A stretch of DNA of 64,000 bases from Promerops cafer (taxonomy: Eukaryota; Chordata; Aves; Passeriformes; Nectariniidae), in assembly GCA_013398275.1 (NCBI GenBank), contig VZSE01006234.1:1648932-1712931 (forward strand), in the 5' to 3' direction. The stretch's first letter is position 1, and each line of letters starts with the position of its first letter. A program made the translations under genes and the position numbers. Positions 1 through 13,816 of this stretch are shown piece by piece. The notes below the pieces were generated by a model that did not search any database, was not told where the DNA came from, and saw nothing but the letters and a program-made list of their open reading frames with translations.

Positions 1-408
1 CAGAGAAAGCTGTGACTGTTCAGCCTTGAGTTAAGAGAACTTGGGAGAGGATATTATTATCCATGTGTATAGATATCTCATGAGGAGACTAAGGAAGACT
101 GAGCCAAATTCTTCACAGTGGTGCCTGGTGGAGAGGCAAGAAGCCATTGGCATAAACTGAAATACAGGAAACTCCACTTAAACACAAGGGAAAACGTTTT
201 CTTTTTTTACTGTTGAACTACTCAGACCTTTGGAAGAGGTTACCCAGAAGAGTTGTGCCTTCATAGCCCTTTAAGTGACTCAAAACTCAGCTGAGCACAG
301 CCCCAGTCCTGCTTCAGCCTGCTGTAGTTAACCATGCTTTGAGCAAAGGCATGGGATTGATGATCTCAGAGATCCCATCCATCTGCAGTGATTCTGTGAT
401 TCGGTGTA
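1..408 (+). mobile_element. CR1 LINE, 3' portion (5' end cut by window start)
   Basis: Matches the end of avian CR1: a CAGTGGTGCC…GCCATTGGCATAAACTGAAA-like stretch, then AACTCCACTTAAACACAAGG, a GGTTACCCAGA…GTTGTG segment, and a terminal GATGATCTCAGAGATCCC … TGATTCTGTGATTC tail. It is diverged and old. Confidence 0.85.
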
Positions 409-1082
409 CCCACGTCTACTGTTGTCTTCCTAGTTGGTTTGAAATAAAATTGGAGCCTGTTAGTGAAAGGTAGATTCTAAGTTTGAATGTAGAGTCAGAT
501 GTTCTCTGCAGAAATAGCTGCACCACTGAAGATGCTTTCTTCCCTTTCCAGCTGTCCTTAGACTTAGTAGAATTTACTGCCTCTACAGCTATGCAGATGG
601 AATGTTTTTTCTTTGACTGCTTCTAACTTACTTTTCAGGAAAGTTGGCCATTGTAATTTAATTGCCTTTCGTTAGGCAGCCTGATCTGGGTAGTTCTGCA
701 CGGAGGTTATTGAGGAAGTGATCTGAAGATACCGTTTCAGCAAGGGAGCGGACTTGCACCAAAGTTCCAGAGCAGTCTGCCAGTGTTGACCTCCTAGGAA
801 AGCCCTGCAAATTTCTTACTATTTATCTGCATTTCAGTGGGCTCAAAGCTTTACTGGACAATGAAAGAACAGCAGTAAAAAGATGCTTCTGATAGACTTT
901 CAATGGATGCAATAGTTCTTACCTAGCCTCGGTTTCATGTGAAATTTCCTTTGCTAAAGTATAGCTTCAAAACTGAATACAAGGAGCCAGCATCCATGGA
1001 TGACTTCTGGTACTTTATGAAGCAGATTATTTCCCCAGTTTGACTTGAGGATAAAAACTTGGCATTTTTGCCTTCTAGTATG

Positions 1083-1084
<2 letters not shown>

Positions 1085-1115
<31 letters not shown>
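1085..1115. repeat. (AC)n microsatellite
   Basis: Perfect AC dinucleotide repeat of about 15 units, probably length-polymorphic. Confidence 0.97.
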
Positions 1116-1117
<2 letters not shown>

Positions 1118-2824
1118 GCAAACAAACCCAGGAACAGCAAACAACCCTGCTGCAATGTTGTGAGCCTTTTTTCTGCTGTACTGAACAGTTCTTTTGGACA
1201 GACTTACCATACTAAAGTTACAGCGTTTTAAGATTTTTGATTGAACTGTAGAAGATACCCGAGAAGTGCTGTCTTATACCTGTCACCTTTATGGGAAGGA
1301 ATTACCTGGTTAAACTGTATACAAGGTCTTCAGAAATCTTTGACTGATCATTTACAACATGGATATAATTTATTTAAATTTAAGGTAATTATGAGTAAGT
1401 TACCCATTCAAAATCCTTAGTACAAGTGAGAAATGGAATGGGCACAGTCATCTCAGTCCTGTGAAAGATTTGCAGTTTATGTGCAGTGCATGTGTCACAA
1501 AGGTGTCATGGTTGTGCAGCAGTGAAGTGATTTATGCTAAAAACTGAACTTCAGAGGAAGTGAGCCTGCTTAGACTGCTGGAGCTGATCATGGCCATCTC
1601 ACACCATGCTCCTGCTCTGGCTGAGGCCAATGACTCCTTGATAAATTGTTACTTCTGTTTTTATGTACTCTGTAACCTTCTCCCTTCTTAGCTCTCTGAC
1701 ATGGTATATAACTGTGTGTTGCGCTTGGACACGTTATTTTGTTATGTGGCTAATATGTTTGGTAAGAAACTAGTTTCCTTCCTTTTCTCCCAATGGAGAA
1801 AGATGTCATTATGCTTAATTACAGGTGAAAAATTTTGTTAGAGGTATTCTCTCATCTTTTCATCTACTACAAAGAGGTTGGCCTGAACTGGCATACTTAG
1901 GGAATAAATATCATCTCCCCCCACAAAATACTTACATTGTACATGGCAGCAGGCTATTGTGCCCTTTTCAGTTGTAATGGGGCTTTTATTTTGTTACTGC
2001 TGGAGCAAAGATTAAGAGGGAAATGTGTTCCAGTAGCGTCTTTCCAGAACAGTCAAACTTCTGTTCATGAGCAGGGACAGGGGTAGGAAAAAGAATTCTG
2101 CTGAAGTCCTCAAATTGAAGTTCTGTTCCTAGCTCTAGCAGCATTAATTAGAAAGTCTGCCTGTGCTAATAAATTACCACCTGCTGTCACAACCAGAAAT
2201 GTATGCACCCTAATGAGTGCAAGGGACTCGGTAATGAAAAACTACTCCTTTTTATAAGATAAATGTAAATGTGTTACTCTTCCTAACTGACACATGGAGA
2301 GGTCTGTTTGAAAGTAGCTATTCAGACAAAAAGTGATCCAAGTTCATACTCACAATTAGTAGGAAGGTAAGCCAAGCTGCTACTACTGTTTGAAGTACCT
2401 CAGCTGGCTGTTCCCCACCTGCTGTTTTGTAGTAATGGGAGAGAAAAGTTTTCAACTATCTTGACAATTTGTACATCTGGAAGTGATTCATATTGTAAGA
2501 AAGGTATCAAAACAAGATCATTTTTGTAATTTAGAAAATGTCATTGGTTAGACCTACTGAATAGGCTTTTCCCTGGCTCGATAATTTAATATACAGATTC
2601 TTAGGCAAGTGTTTTTAATGAAACTCTACAAAATTGCAGTAATGCCAGGATGAGATTGGAACTACTGAGCATCACAAAATTGTTTAACATTTAGTAATAG
2701 CATCTTATTTATCTTTGACATTTCAGCAAGAAGGTTTCAGTGTCTTCCTGCATTTGTGTGAACTACAGTTAAAAGAAAGTAATAGCTAAATTGGCCTAAG
2801 CTGGAAACAGGAATTACAGACTCT

Positions 2825-3110
2825 GAAAGTCATCTTGTCCAATACCATGCTCAAAAGGCAGATTTGAAGGTTAGATTTAACTTGTAAGTTGTATCAGGCT
2901 TCTCAGGTTTATTCTGGAGCTTTTCTGGACAGTCTATTGCAATGTTAATCACCTTCACAGTGAAGAAAATTTCCTAATATTCAGTAAGAATTTATGATCA
3001 TTGCCTTTCATCTTTGAATGTGTGTGTCTGAACGTGGCCCAGTCTTCATTAAAACTTACCACTGTGTTCCCTTATACAGCAGAATAGCTTCCCTGTCCCC
3101 CTGGTTTAGT
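2825..3110 (-). mobile_element. Probable CR1 LINE remnant, antisense
   Basis: Degenerate antisense CR1: TTACAGACTC…GTCATCTTGTCCAATACCATG and CACCTTCACAGTGAAGAAAA followed by TTTCCTAATATTCAG resemble the reverse complement of the CR1 3' region. Strong divergence makes the ends uncertain. Confidence 0.55.
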
Positions 3111-5654
3111 TTTGCTGTGTGAAAACTTAAGTGAAATTAAGAAGCCAGTTTACAGGTCAGTCTTTGTTTTCAGCAGCCTGCTATGTCAGGGGCACATGTA
3201 AACATCACTGCTATAATGGCACAAAAGAACCAATCTTACTCTTCCATGGTGTAGCTGAAAACTATAAAAAGGCTACAGTGATATATCCTGAAGTTGTCTG
3301 GTTTGGTTGGTGAGATTGATATGCATTGTTAGGACCTACTGCAGTGTTCTTTTGATCAGTTGAAATTCCACAATGGTCCCTAGCATACCTTCTGTTCCTT
3401 TAGGATAAAATATCATTCTCACCAAATTTGAAGTAAACAGTTAGCTAAAAGCTTGTGTAATGGGGGTTTGTTTGATGTTTTAAGGACATTCAATATTACA
3501 GAAGATACTGAGACTTGAGTACCTTGAGTACCAGTACACTTTCTTAATTTACTAGCAGTACTGACCTCACCAGAGCTTGGTTTTTGTCAGAAGATCCATG
3601 CTGCAATTTTCAAAGTAGTATCCAAATCCTAATTCAGATTATCAACTCAGATTTGAGGTACCTAAATTTTCATATCAACCCAAATTCTGTGAAATTAATG
3701 GCAAGTTATTTCTTGAGTTACATTCAAGAATTATGTAAAGGCATAGCTGTTTTTATATTGCTGGTTGTTCTCTGTGTGTAGAATAAGTAGCCCATTAAAG
3801 AAATGTCCCCAAACATTTAAGTCCTCTGCCCGAGATCCTAACAAGTCACCTTAGGGAGATGTGGGATGTCTGTGTTGGCCGAACCAGACATCTCTGTCAC
3901 AGAGGGCTGCAGTGCTTTTAGTGTGTCAGACTATGGAGAGTTCTAACTTTTCTTCTTTTATACCCTGAGAGATTTGATAGGGTATTTAAGGGTATGAGAC
4001 CATTAGACTAAAACCAAATGAAAACTGGTCCAGCTAAGGATTAAGGAATATTTTCATCACCTTCATACTGTACAAATGTTTTTAGTCCATACAGTGGAGT
4101 GAGTGGCAGGACAAGTTTGCATTTGAAGGCAAGTCTACCTGTGTGTTTAAGGGGGCCCTGAGGCATAGAGAGAATTGCCCTTTGTTGTGCAATTGAGTGG
4201 GTAGAAATGAATGAGACAGGAGCAAAATCTGTATCTGTAGAGGCAGATGTGTTTTACCTGTGATTTGTAAGTCAATAGTTAAAAAAGCTGACTTGCACCC
4301 TTACAGTGTAGTGCTTCTGAACAATATGCAGAATTTATACACAAGCACTTTAAATTGCAAAAATTTCATTGTCTTCCATATTTTACCAGTTCAGTGTTAT
4401 ACTTAAATGTTTTGAAGTTTTTGTACTTAAAATTATAAGTATTACCCACAGAAGACTCTTGTCTGAGTATTCTAAGCAAAAATATTTTAAAATTAGGCAT
4501 TGGCTTCTGAAAGTTAGACTTGAAAAGGTTTTCAATTGTCATTGCATGATTTTTAAGACTCCATATTTCATGTCCTCAGTGATTTTATCTTTTTCTTTTC
4601 CTTTCAAACCATGAACAAATATAGGCTTTTCGTACACCTCAGCTAACCTACAGCTTAGTGTACTGCTGTTTTGCAAGTATTTTCTTAATATGATGAAAGA
4701 AACGGAAGCCAGCTAACCAACCGTTAAGAAAAAAAAGGAAGTCACACAGAAAAAAGTCAACTTTGGAAGTGAAGTTCCCACTTATTATCACAATGTGTTT
4801 AGTCTACTCCGCTGCTGAATATTGAGAAAGGAAAATATTTTGGACAGTGTACATTCTAAGTGCAAATGCTTTGGCACTTCTTTTCTGAGGATTTTATGGT
4901 GCTGTCTTCCAGATGTCTTGTGGTGAGAGCAGTCTAGTTTGTTTGGCTCTCCGCACCCCCCAAGATCTGCATTTGTCCTGTGCAGGAAGTGCTCAGAGCC
5001 TGCTTCTGAATTTGCAGTCTCATCTGATCAAGAGACAACTTCAACTTGCAAAACCAGAGAAAATACATTTTCCATTCCAGATTGCTTGAATTATAAATAT
5101 GATACTGCAAAATACCCATAGTGTCACATATCCTTGATACTTTGATTGTTATCTCCAGTTATTCCAGTTAGTAGTAATTCTGATTGCTAGTAGAATGGAG
5201 GATATCCTGATTTGCTGCTGTTCTACGGAGCTTACTGTACTTTGAAGGAGAGGCTATTTGCATACCGATCAAATTCCTAAAATCCTGAAGCCTCTGTATT
5301 CCAGACACTACCACCCACTCCTCCACATACTCCTGTCCTCTAGTTCCTTTCCAGGCATTCCAGGAAAAGCTATCTCCTGGACACTCTTGATGTCTGGTGT
5401 TCCTTGTCCAAGAAGTTGGGGGGTTTTAGGTCTGTTTGATCAGTGGCTATTCCTTTTCTCTCTCTCCCAAAGTTGCCAACTTCCTCAGGAGCTGCCCTAG
5501 GTAACTGCCCTCCAGTGTATCATTTACATGGATGGCTGAACATTGCTCTCTTTTCAGCATTTCATTGCTATTTAGATGGCAACTCTTGGATGACACCTAC
5601 CATAGGAGTCAGATAACAGACTTAAAGAACAGCAAGCAAAATCATCTAAGGTGT

Positions 5655-5737
5655 ACTGGTAGACTTGGCAGTGCTGGGTTGATGGTTGGACTTGATGGTC
5701 TTGAAAGTCTTTTCCAACCTAATACGGTTCTAGAAGG
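5655..5737 (+). mobile_element. CR1 LINE 3' end fragment
   Basis: GGTTGGACTTGATGGTCTTG followed by AAAGTCTTTTCCAACC is the typical CR1 terminal sequence; the usual short ATTCTATG-type tail is decayed. Confidence 0.85.
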
Positions 5738-7611
5738 GCTTTTAATAATTTTGAGTCCTGTCTAAATTAGCATTTTGTCCATATTCTTAATGTAAAAATA
5801 CAGTTTAGATGAATTTCTGTGGTACCTAAACCAAGTTAGTGCCACTAATTTTGATTTGCTAAGGATTTAGTTTTTGGACTGCTAGCACAAGTCAGTGGCA
5901 TCATAAATGTGTATGAATTACAGTCCTAATTTTTTTTCCCCTTTTTGCATCAAATTTAAGGTGCTCACTGCTTTTTTTTCTCTGCTTCATTCTCTCAAAA
6001 AAAAAAAAATCATCAATTTTTTGGTATTTTTTGTGTGTACACCCACAGTGGTTGAATGGTTGAATCTTCCTTTCAAGGAGATGAAGGAAGGAAAGGGGAA
6101 AAAAACCTACTGCTTTTATGTTATATAAATGAGTTTGTGATGTCTTTGTGTGGAAAAAATAGAAATTTTGATGGCTGTGTGCTATGGCTTAGATATACCA
6201 GAGGTTACAGTAGAGAAAGGTAAATGGTCTTGGTTCTAAGATGCAGGTACTAACCTTCATGAAGTGACCATTATTGGTTAAAGGAAAGGAGGGGGGAAAA
6301 AGCAAGCTCTTTATTTCTATGCAGAAGATATGACTTACTTTGTATGACTAAAAATAATGAACTATGTGATAAACATGGTACGAATTAAAAACTTGTTTAC
6401 AGAGATATTTTGGAGGTCTTAAGCTACGTTGCTCCTCTGGCATGCTGTGATCTGGAGAGCTGCTATGATTTCTTTTACTCCTGCCTAGATAGATTGAATT
6501 TGCTGGACTCTTTGCCCTCAGTCAAAGCTGTTCATATTTGGGCGTCATACTGTTTTTTAGGTTACTGCATGCATTTGAATATTTGTGACAGCTACAGCTT
6601 GTAGAATTTTCTGCCTGGATAGCCAGCTGTTCCTTTCCTGACATTTCAAACTGAAGGACTGTACATGAAGGCAAATTACTCAGGGAAGATGTTCAAGTTA
6701 CTTGGAAAGATCAGTTTACAGATTTTTGCAGCAATAAATAGTGCTTTTAATAAAAAAAATAGTAAAATTAGGGAAATTCTATCTTACAGTAATCCACTCA
6801 AAATATATTCTTTTTGTATTCTGCTTTTATTTTGGGTGTTTTGTTTTGGGCTGGCTTGCTTTTATTATTATTATTTAACTTAGCATATTATGGTTCCTTT
6901 AATGAGAACAAAGGAAAATGGGCTGGTGCCAGCTTCAACCAAGATGCCAGAAATTCCTTTGCTCAAGAGGTTTCCGGCCCAGTGATTGAACTCCCCATGC
7001 TAAAACTAAAGACAAGTTAGAAAAATTTGTAGCAAGATAGTGGGCTATCTCACCAAAAATAAATTTTAAAAAACCCCCAAAGCACAACAATAAAAACCAC
7101 TAAGCGCAGCATAGCTTCCTTTTAGGTAGGGAAAAAAAAAGATTGAACTAGAATAAGACTTTCAGTCAAAAAATCTTCCTTGCCTTTTCTGATATATCCT
7201 AAAAGTACATGTAAGAAATCTCCTTTTAGTAGAGCTCAGGAGCATGTCTAAAGGCACCATATAAAGAAGGGGTCCTGTTGTGGTAAAGTGTTGTAGACAT
7301 AAAAAAAGTTTTTTCTTAAATATTCTAACTTGGTCAGATGAAAAAGCTTGCTGCTATTTTAAAATGTTTAAAGCTCCAAGGCTTAAACAGGGTGAAGGAA
7401 GGCTTTAATGACTGAAATTATTATTCCTTTTGAAATTTGTAGCAACAGCTATGGTTGATGGAAGTCAGTTGGATCAGTCATGTAACTGGCATGGTAATTC
7501 ACATGCTGTAAATAACAATTAGAAAGCAACACTTGTTGTATTTATGGGTGGGATGACATACTATACCATTTCCCTGAATGTCTGTTTATTTGAAAGACGC
7601 ATGGAAGTGAT

Positions 7612-7735
7612 TGAGGCTAGGTTGGATGGGGCTTCAAGCAACTGGTCTGGTGGAAGGTGTCCCTGCCCACAGCAGAGGGGTTAGAACCAGATGATTTTTA
7701 AAGGGCCTTTCTGAACAAAACCATTTTATGGTTCT
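7612..7735 (+). mobile_element. CR1 LINE 3' end fragment
   Basis: GAGGCTAGGTTGGATGGGGC, then GTGGAAGGTGTCCCTGCCCA and AACCAGATGATTTTTAAAGG, ending in ATTTTATGGTTCT. This is the standard CR1 3' terminus. Confidence 0.88.
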
Positions 7736-10700
7736 CTTTTCACTCTTATTCATATAATTGCATTAAACAGATAACTGTCTCCCATTTCATTGACATTTTG
7801 GCAGTTTATAGGAATCCCTATAGGATTTTAGGAACTGAAGAGGAAGACCTGTTAGGATAGAACTATAGCCTTCAAAATCAAGATGCTTCTAGTTTGACAA
7901 TGAGCAGGTTAAAGAAATTCTAAGAATATTAATTTACACAAGTTTCGTTGCATGTTATGTTACTGGAAAGTACTTATTTAATGTCAAAAGATATGGATAT
8001 AAAGACTCAATCAACATTTAGATGTGGACGTCATTGGTGGCAGATGATCTTGGGGGTCAATTCTTTCAGTTCCTAGAGTAGTTAAGTCTCATGCAATGGC
8101 TTTTCATGACTTTATCTTTCCCAAATAAGTTTGGAGTCTCTTGTGTAGTTCTGGTCAAGTAAGGCAGAGAAGTCAGAAACTATAATATAATTATCCATAT
8201 ATTAAACTTCTGTAGCTTCCTAGAGAAGACACCAGAGTCGATTTCTCCAGTAACAGAAGGGTTTCAGGACAAGACAAATAATTATCTGTTCTAGTTATGT
8301 CTTCTAACAGCTAATCATGTGTGTGTTTTGGGATTAGCTGCAGTATATGCTAGTTTTAGCCCAGACACTGAAAGAGGTGAAAACAATTTATGGGAAGAGC
8401 TCTGCATGGAGCTCGATATACTGTTAGAACCTTGGCATCGAAGGAGAATTTGCTGTGCAGGAAGCTGGGATTAGTGTGGAAAGTAGAGATTCAGGGATAT
8501 GTGACAGAGATTCATAGAAATGAGCTTTCAGTTCTGTTGTTCACCCAACAACTTTGTTAAAAGGCAGATTGAAAGCTTTCTCTTTCACCAGTCTGGAAAG
8601 GGCATTTGAGGAATTGAAGCAAGCGGAGGCTTAGTGGTAGATTATTTATAGGGTGAACAGTGAGGGAAAGTATTGCAGCAGATTGAGGAAAAATTAGGTG
8701 GAAAAATGAGTGTTTGCAAAATTTGGTGAATAAAGTTTTCCTTCTGACTCATTATCTTTTCCTGAGCATTTCATTAATGTATAGGGTCAGAACTTGGCTT
8801 GGGCTTGAAGTCATGTGTCATTCTTAAACTGAAGTTTTCAGGCCTTGTATTCTTTCTTTTGTCGCCGGCAAAATAGGAATGAGCTTACTATGATTCCAAA
8901 GCAGTGTTGCAATATAAGTTTTGAATAATAATAATAATTCCTAAAATGTGTTGATAGGTGCCTTTGTGTAAGGGATGCAAAAGCTGCTGTAACATTTTCA
9001 GAAACCAAGCAAGCTTTTCCTTTGTTGGATGCTTTTAGTCATGGTATTTTTCTCTGAAGAAACAATTTACATTATACTTTTGATTACTATCATTAAAAAC
9101 AACTGCCAGCTCTGGTTTCACAATTCTGCAGCATAAAATACCTTGCAATTTACTAAGTGTGGAAGGGGAGGACCCCCCAAAAAACCCCTCGTTTTCCTTA
9201 GAGTGAGTGTTTTGTCCTTGAAAAGTGTTTGAATGCTTGAAAGTTTTGCACTCCTGCAGAAAGAGAGGTCATCACTCTTGCACAATGGCTTAGGTGAAAT
9301 TGCTGTAAAGACTTATTAAAAAAGTGTGTTGGTACAGCCAGAATTAGCTGTCATCTTCAATTTTCAGAAGTGTTGGGCTTCAGCATCTCTGTTCAGAGAA
9401 AATAATTTAAAAGTGATCTGAACCATCCATTATCCAGGACTGAGACTGTTTTTAATTGAAAAAATATTGTTTCCCTTGAAATAAACCATATGGCAGTTTT
9501 AAGAGCACCCAACAAATAGTTAAGACTTTTAATTCTGCTCCTTAATTTATGGGGTTCTCTGCTTGCTTCTTATTAGAAATTGTGAAACTATGAAACATAG
9601 CCCTTGGATACATGTTCCTGCCCTAAGTTATACTTTTAGCCTGATCTCAGGAAAGACTGGCACTTTTCTGATCCCTTTTAACCTGAAGATCTAATCCCGG
9701 GCAGTTGGACTGATGGGGACTGGTTGGGGAACTGGTGAGTAATCTGCTTCCAGTTATCTTGCATCTCTTACTGCACCCCACATCTGGGGTTGGGAGAGGG
9801 ACATCTGGAGAAATCTAACTGGTGAGCTGCAGTAGGGTAGAGGGCATGTAGGCTTCAGTTCACTTTGGCAATAAAATCTACCTTTTTTCCACTAATATTT
9901 CAGGAGGCAAACTTCACCAGCAGGAGAAAGGACAGTTGGTGACAAGACATTCATGCTATGAGAAACTTGTTAATATTTGACGTTTCTGCTGAGGAGCTGT
10001 GTTGGTAGGAGGTTGACTTCTCCACTGTCTTAGTATCAGCTATGAAGAACTTTCTGTGGGAAAAAATAAGTCTTACATTTATTGCCATGGGTGTATAGGC
10101 AGTATAGAAAGCCCAGTGGGTGGGGTCCCATGTTGGGATGATGAGGGTGCAACGTTCGAAGTAAGATATGACATCAAACTGTAGGACTTTGAGCCCAAAC
10201 AAAATGCCAGCTCATGAAAGAGGGAGTTTTGCATATGGACTGGGGTGAACTCAGATCTTTTTAAATCTGCGTAAACATCTACAGGTCAGACAGACCAGGT
10301 CTTCTTTTTGAGATGACAGCTGGAGGGTGTGGATACCTCAATTCCAGTGGACAGTGGAGCATGCCTGTGTACATAATATTGAAGCCTAATTGCTTGATTC
10401 TTATTGATAGGTCATCAAAAAGAATGAGCTCTTACTAGAACCACAATACAACTTAATATGAATTTAAAAACCTATTCCTTTCCTGTCTCAGTTGAGATAG
10501 TAGCGCAGGGAATGCACAATTGTAAGCATCTCTCTTAATGTGCATGTATATGTCTGCTCATACTGGATACTGTCCTCATAGGAGTACTGTGAGGCTTCAT
10601 TAAAGATTTTATAGTGCTTTATGATCCTCAGATGGAAGGAGCTTAGAAATGAAGTGTTTGTAATCAGGTAAATTAGTAGCACATAACAAGGCTATAACCT

Positions 10701-12094
10701 ATTAACACTGGCTATTAACAGCCTGTTGGCATCAGAATAATTAATGGTTAGGTTTTTGAAATGCAATTGCCCTCTGAAAAGGAATGTGCAGGTTTTGGAT
10801 ATGCTATATATTTTTATGCTCTACTCCATTGTTTTCTGAACTACTGTGCTGCATAACAAACAAACAAAACTCAACAAACCTCCCAAATCGAACAAAAACC
10901 CAAAAACCTTTTGTTAGCCGTATTAATCAATATGCCATTAAGAATAGGTAAAGAATTGATACCTTTCAAATGGTAGTTTAGTGGAAAAATTTCAATTAAA
11001 GCTGCAATTATTTAAGAATTACCCATACTGGCCTCTTTAAATATTGCTTCACTGATGATTTGCTTATTTTCTGATTAAAAAAGCTTTGCAATAGGACATT
11101 GGTAAGGTGAGATTTTATAGCAGTTATTTCCACTTGGATACATAGCAACTCAAGTGAGTGCTTGTTTCTGAAAGTCATCACAGTATTATCAACTCCCTGA
11201 AGTAAAGGCCTCCAGGACTTCAGAATGGAGAGCTGGCAACCCCTAGTGAAGTTAAGAGGATTTATAGGTCTCAGTAAAACAATTTGGCTTTTGAGATGGA
11301 ATAAAATTGTCTGTAGCTTAATGCATGCTGTCATACTCAGTGTGAACATGCATAGAACGTGTAGCTGCGGTACTTAATGTATTTTTTCAGGAGGGGGTAG
11401 CTGTTTCATAGATATGCATATACATTTGCTTTTATGAAACTGTGTGAATCGGATGCCTAGCAGTTGGTTTGGATTTTGTCCTTAGGGATTTAGAGCAGTT
11501 GTGGTGTTCTCTTTGGGTCTTGCCACAAATAAGATGTTCCCTGAGTTTTCACCACATTTCCTAAATTGCTGTGTTTGGATTAGACCAGCCACAAAACACT
11601 CCCATCTGCTACATCCAGCAGGGCAATTCTCCGCTCTGGTTTAGACAGAGCAACCTGAGCAGTTACATCCAGCTGCTTTTATTTCATTAAGTACCCCAAA
11701 ATGCAACTCATATTAGCTATTGCCATAGTGTCCTGAGCCTGCAGAGACAGATGGTTACAGTGCTGGCTGTAGTCTTGTTGAAGAAATCCTGTCAGTGGCA
11801 GAATCCCCGTTTGAGTTTCTGTACCTTATCATGAGGGTGGGAGCAAAACACGTCCAAACCAGAGCCACACTAGCCTTTCATGGCCTCCTGATGAGGCCAA
11901 TGGCTTATGTTCTATGATAATACATACTAATGATTTTTATTCTCATTGATAAGATGTGCAGCTTCTGCCCCCGTCAAATTAATTCCTTTGGAGTGACCTC
12001 CCATGGATTTCCAAGTTAGTTTCATTTCACGATATTGTCATGAATGAGTGATTTAGATGCCTAAAGAATTCCCGTCAAAGGTATTGGCAAAAGC

Positions 12095-12245
12095 ACCATG
12101 TCTGTGACAGAGTTCAAGATGCGTTTGGATAACGCTCTCAGGCACGTGGTGTGATTCTTGGGGTGGCTTGTGCAGGGCCAGGAGTTGGACTTTGGTGATC
12201 CTTGTGGGTCCCTTCCAACTCAGAGTATTCTATGGTTCTGTAATT
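12095..12245 (+). mobile_element. CR1 LINE 3' end fragment
   Basis: CAGGGCCAGGAGTTGGACTT, then TGATCCTTGTGGGTCCCTTC and CAACTC…TATTCTATGGTTCT: a well-preserved CR1 3' end. The element is truncated 5', as is usual for CR1. Confidence 0.92.
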
Positions 12246-13309
12246 ATTGGCAAAAGCAGGTTTTCATATAAATTTGTGAAGGCACAACTTAAGAGAGTTT
12301 GATGGCAAGGTTCCCTCTGTTGCTTACTACCTATGAAGCATAGCAATGAAAATCAGATCATAATGAATTTGAAGAGATTTGTGCAGGGACTGGGAATACA
12401 AAAAAAAAAAAAGTGCAAAGGGTAATGGAGACCCTCCCGTTGAATCATGAGATTCAGAGTGGACATGCTTGTCAGACTTAGCCTCACACTTCATCAGTGG
12501 TTTTAAGTCTAAAGGATTTAGCAGCACTTAATCTTTGGCTAATTTTACACAGAATGATTAAGTAGTAGTTAGTATAAGCACAGCAGCAATGTAACTGTAG
12601 ATCTGAGATGGCAGTATTCATACTATACTTGCTGTAGTGTATTTAAAGCAATTTGCACACACCCAGACACAAAGTCTGTATGAAGGTGTACGTGTTAAAA
12701 ATTCTCCTGGTGCTCAGGTGCGTTTTGGCTTTTTTACTTTCTACATCGTTACATTGCATAACTGTACAGAATTAAAAACTGGTATATTTTAAGGGTTCGA
12801 TCCTGAGGGTGCTCCCGAGAGCTTCCTGAGCGAGCTGTCAATTCCCTCAGCAGGCGTGGTTCCATTACAAAGTCAGCTCCAGCGTTTCCTACCTGTGTTG
12901 GGCTGACTCAGGAGCAAATCTCCTCACAGCAGGATCATACCCGCGTCACCATATCCTTTTGCTGAACTGTGTTCTTTACTGTTTCTGCACATTCAGGGTA
13001 ACACCTGGAAACATCCTGCAGATTTTTATTTTTTTTTTATGTTACAAGATGCTGGGATTTTCTGTTTCATCCGCTGTTAGAGCGGTTATCTATGGAAATT
13101 GTTGGGAAGAGGCTGTGGAGTGCCTAATGGCTGAGTTTGCAGCCTGAGACTTAAAGCAGGCAAGGCAGCAGGAAAGACCGAGATTTCTGTCCTGCGGATG
13201 TTCCCGTATCTGGACCTTGATCTCGGGTTTATGCGTGCGTGTGTTGTGGGCAGTCTGGTTACAGCCTGGATTAACTTTGGTCTGAGCATGAGCCCTCTTG
13301 TCCTTGAGC

Positions 13310-13725
13310 CAGGAGGGCGTTGTGTTTAAAACGGGGGTTCCTCCAAGCGAGCGCTGGGGTCGGTGTTCCCGGTGCGCCGCAGAACAGCGCGTGTGGCTGG
13401 AGGGACTTAACATTCACCGTCCGCCGCTTGTCGGCTTTGCAGCCCTAATGTGGAATTAGCATAATTGGCTGCTGGCTTTTTAGCCGGTTTTAAAGAGAGA
13501 AGCTCCATCTGGGCCGCCCTCCGTACTCTCAGGGGTCCCCACTGTACCCTCCCTGTGCCTCGCCTCTGCCCGACGAGGGCGGGGAGCCGAGTCCCGACGG
13601 GGCGCGGGGCTCGGCGCGGGAGGCCGTCCCGTTGCGGGCAGGGCGCTGTCCCTTTAAGGCGGGGGGCGGGGCGGGCCCGGGCGGTGAGTGACAGCGCGCG
13701 CGGGGTCACGTGAGCCGCCCGTATT
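13310..13725 (+). promoter_or_regulatory. TNRC6B: CpG-island, TATA-less promoter of TNRC6B
   Basis: CpG-dense, GC-rich DNA in an otherwise AT-rich region, ending just before the exon 1 leader. It contains GC boxes (GGCGGGGGGCGGGGCGGG around 13658-13676) and a palindromic E-box TCACGTGA at 13706-13713, with no TATA box. This is the usual form of a broadly expressed gene promoter. GC-richness continues into the first part of intron 1 (about 14400-14600). The exact start site cannot be read from sequence alone. If a distal promoter exists, as I recall for long human isoforms, this would be the proximal one. Confidence 0.8.
13706..13713 (+). promoter_or_regulatory. Palindromic E-box TCACGTGA
   Basis: Sequence GGTCACGTGAGC: a CACGTG core flanked by T and A, the form preferred by USF and MiT/TFE (CLEAR-type) bHLH factors. 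It lies about 30 bp downstream of the GC-box cluster in the TNRC6B CpG island, a typical position for such a site. Binding is inferred. Confidence 0.5.
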
Positions 13726-13754
13726 TGAAGGTCACAAAAAAGCTGCTTCCTTTA

Positions 13755-13810
13755 GAGAGAGCAAGAGGGAGCGAGAGGGAGGGAGCGAGAGGAGAGAGCG
13801 AGGGAGCGCA
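13755..13810 (+). repeat. Purine-rich GAGA/GGGAGC run
   Basis: Imperfect repeats of GAGAGGGAGCGA type at the start of the presumed leader; pure purine over most of its length except scattered C. Such GAGA tracts are common near vertebrate CpG-island start sites. Confidence 0.8.
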
Positions 13811-13816
13811 GCCAAA

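Larger units (their letters stand above)
1..13309. other. Upstream flank or intron of a longer TNRC6B isoform; no gene seen
   Basis: AT-rich non-coding DNA. The open frames here are short, have no recognisable protein similarity and lack consistent splice contexts. It holds CR1 pieces, a CA repeat and A/C-rich low-complexity runs, listed separately. I looked for an upstream TNRC6B exon ending in phase 2 (needed to join exon 2) and found none I could support. CpG content starts to rise from about 13150. Confidence 0.7.

Noticed and set aside
12785..12810. tRNA-like B box (GGGTTCGATCC)
   Set aside because: Flanks do not form tRNA stems, and no A box lies at the right distance.
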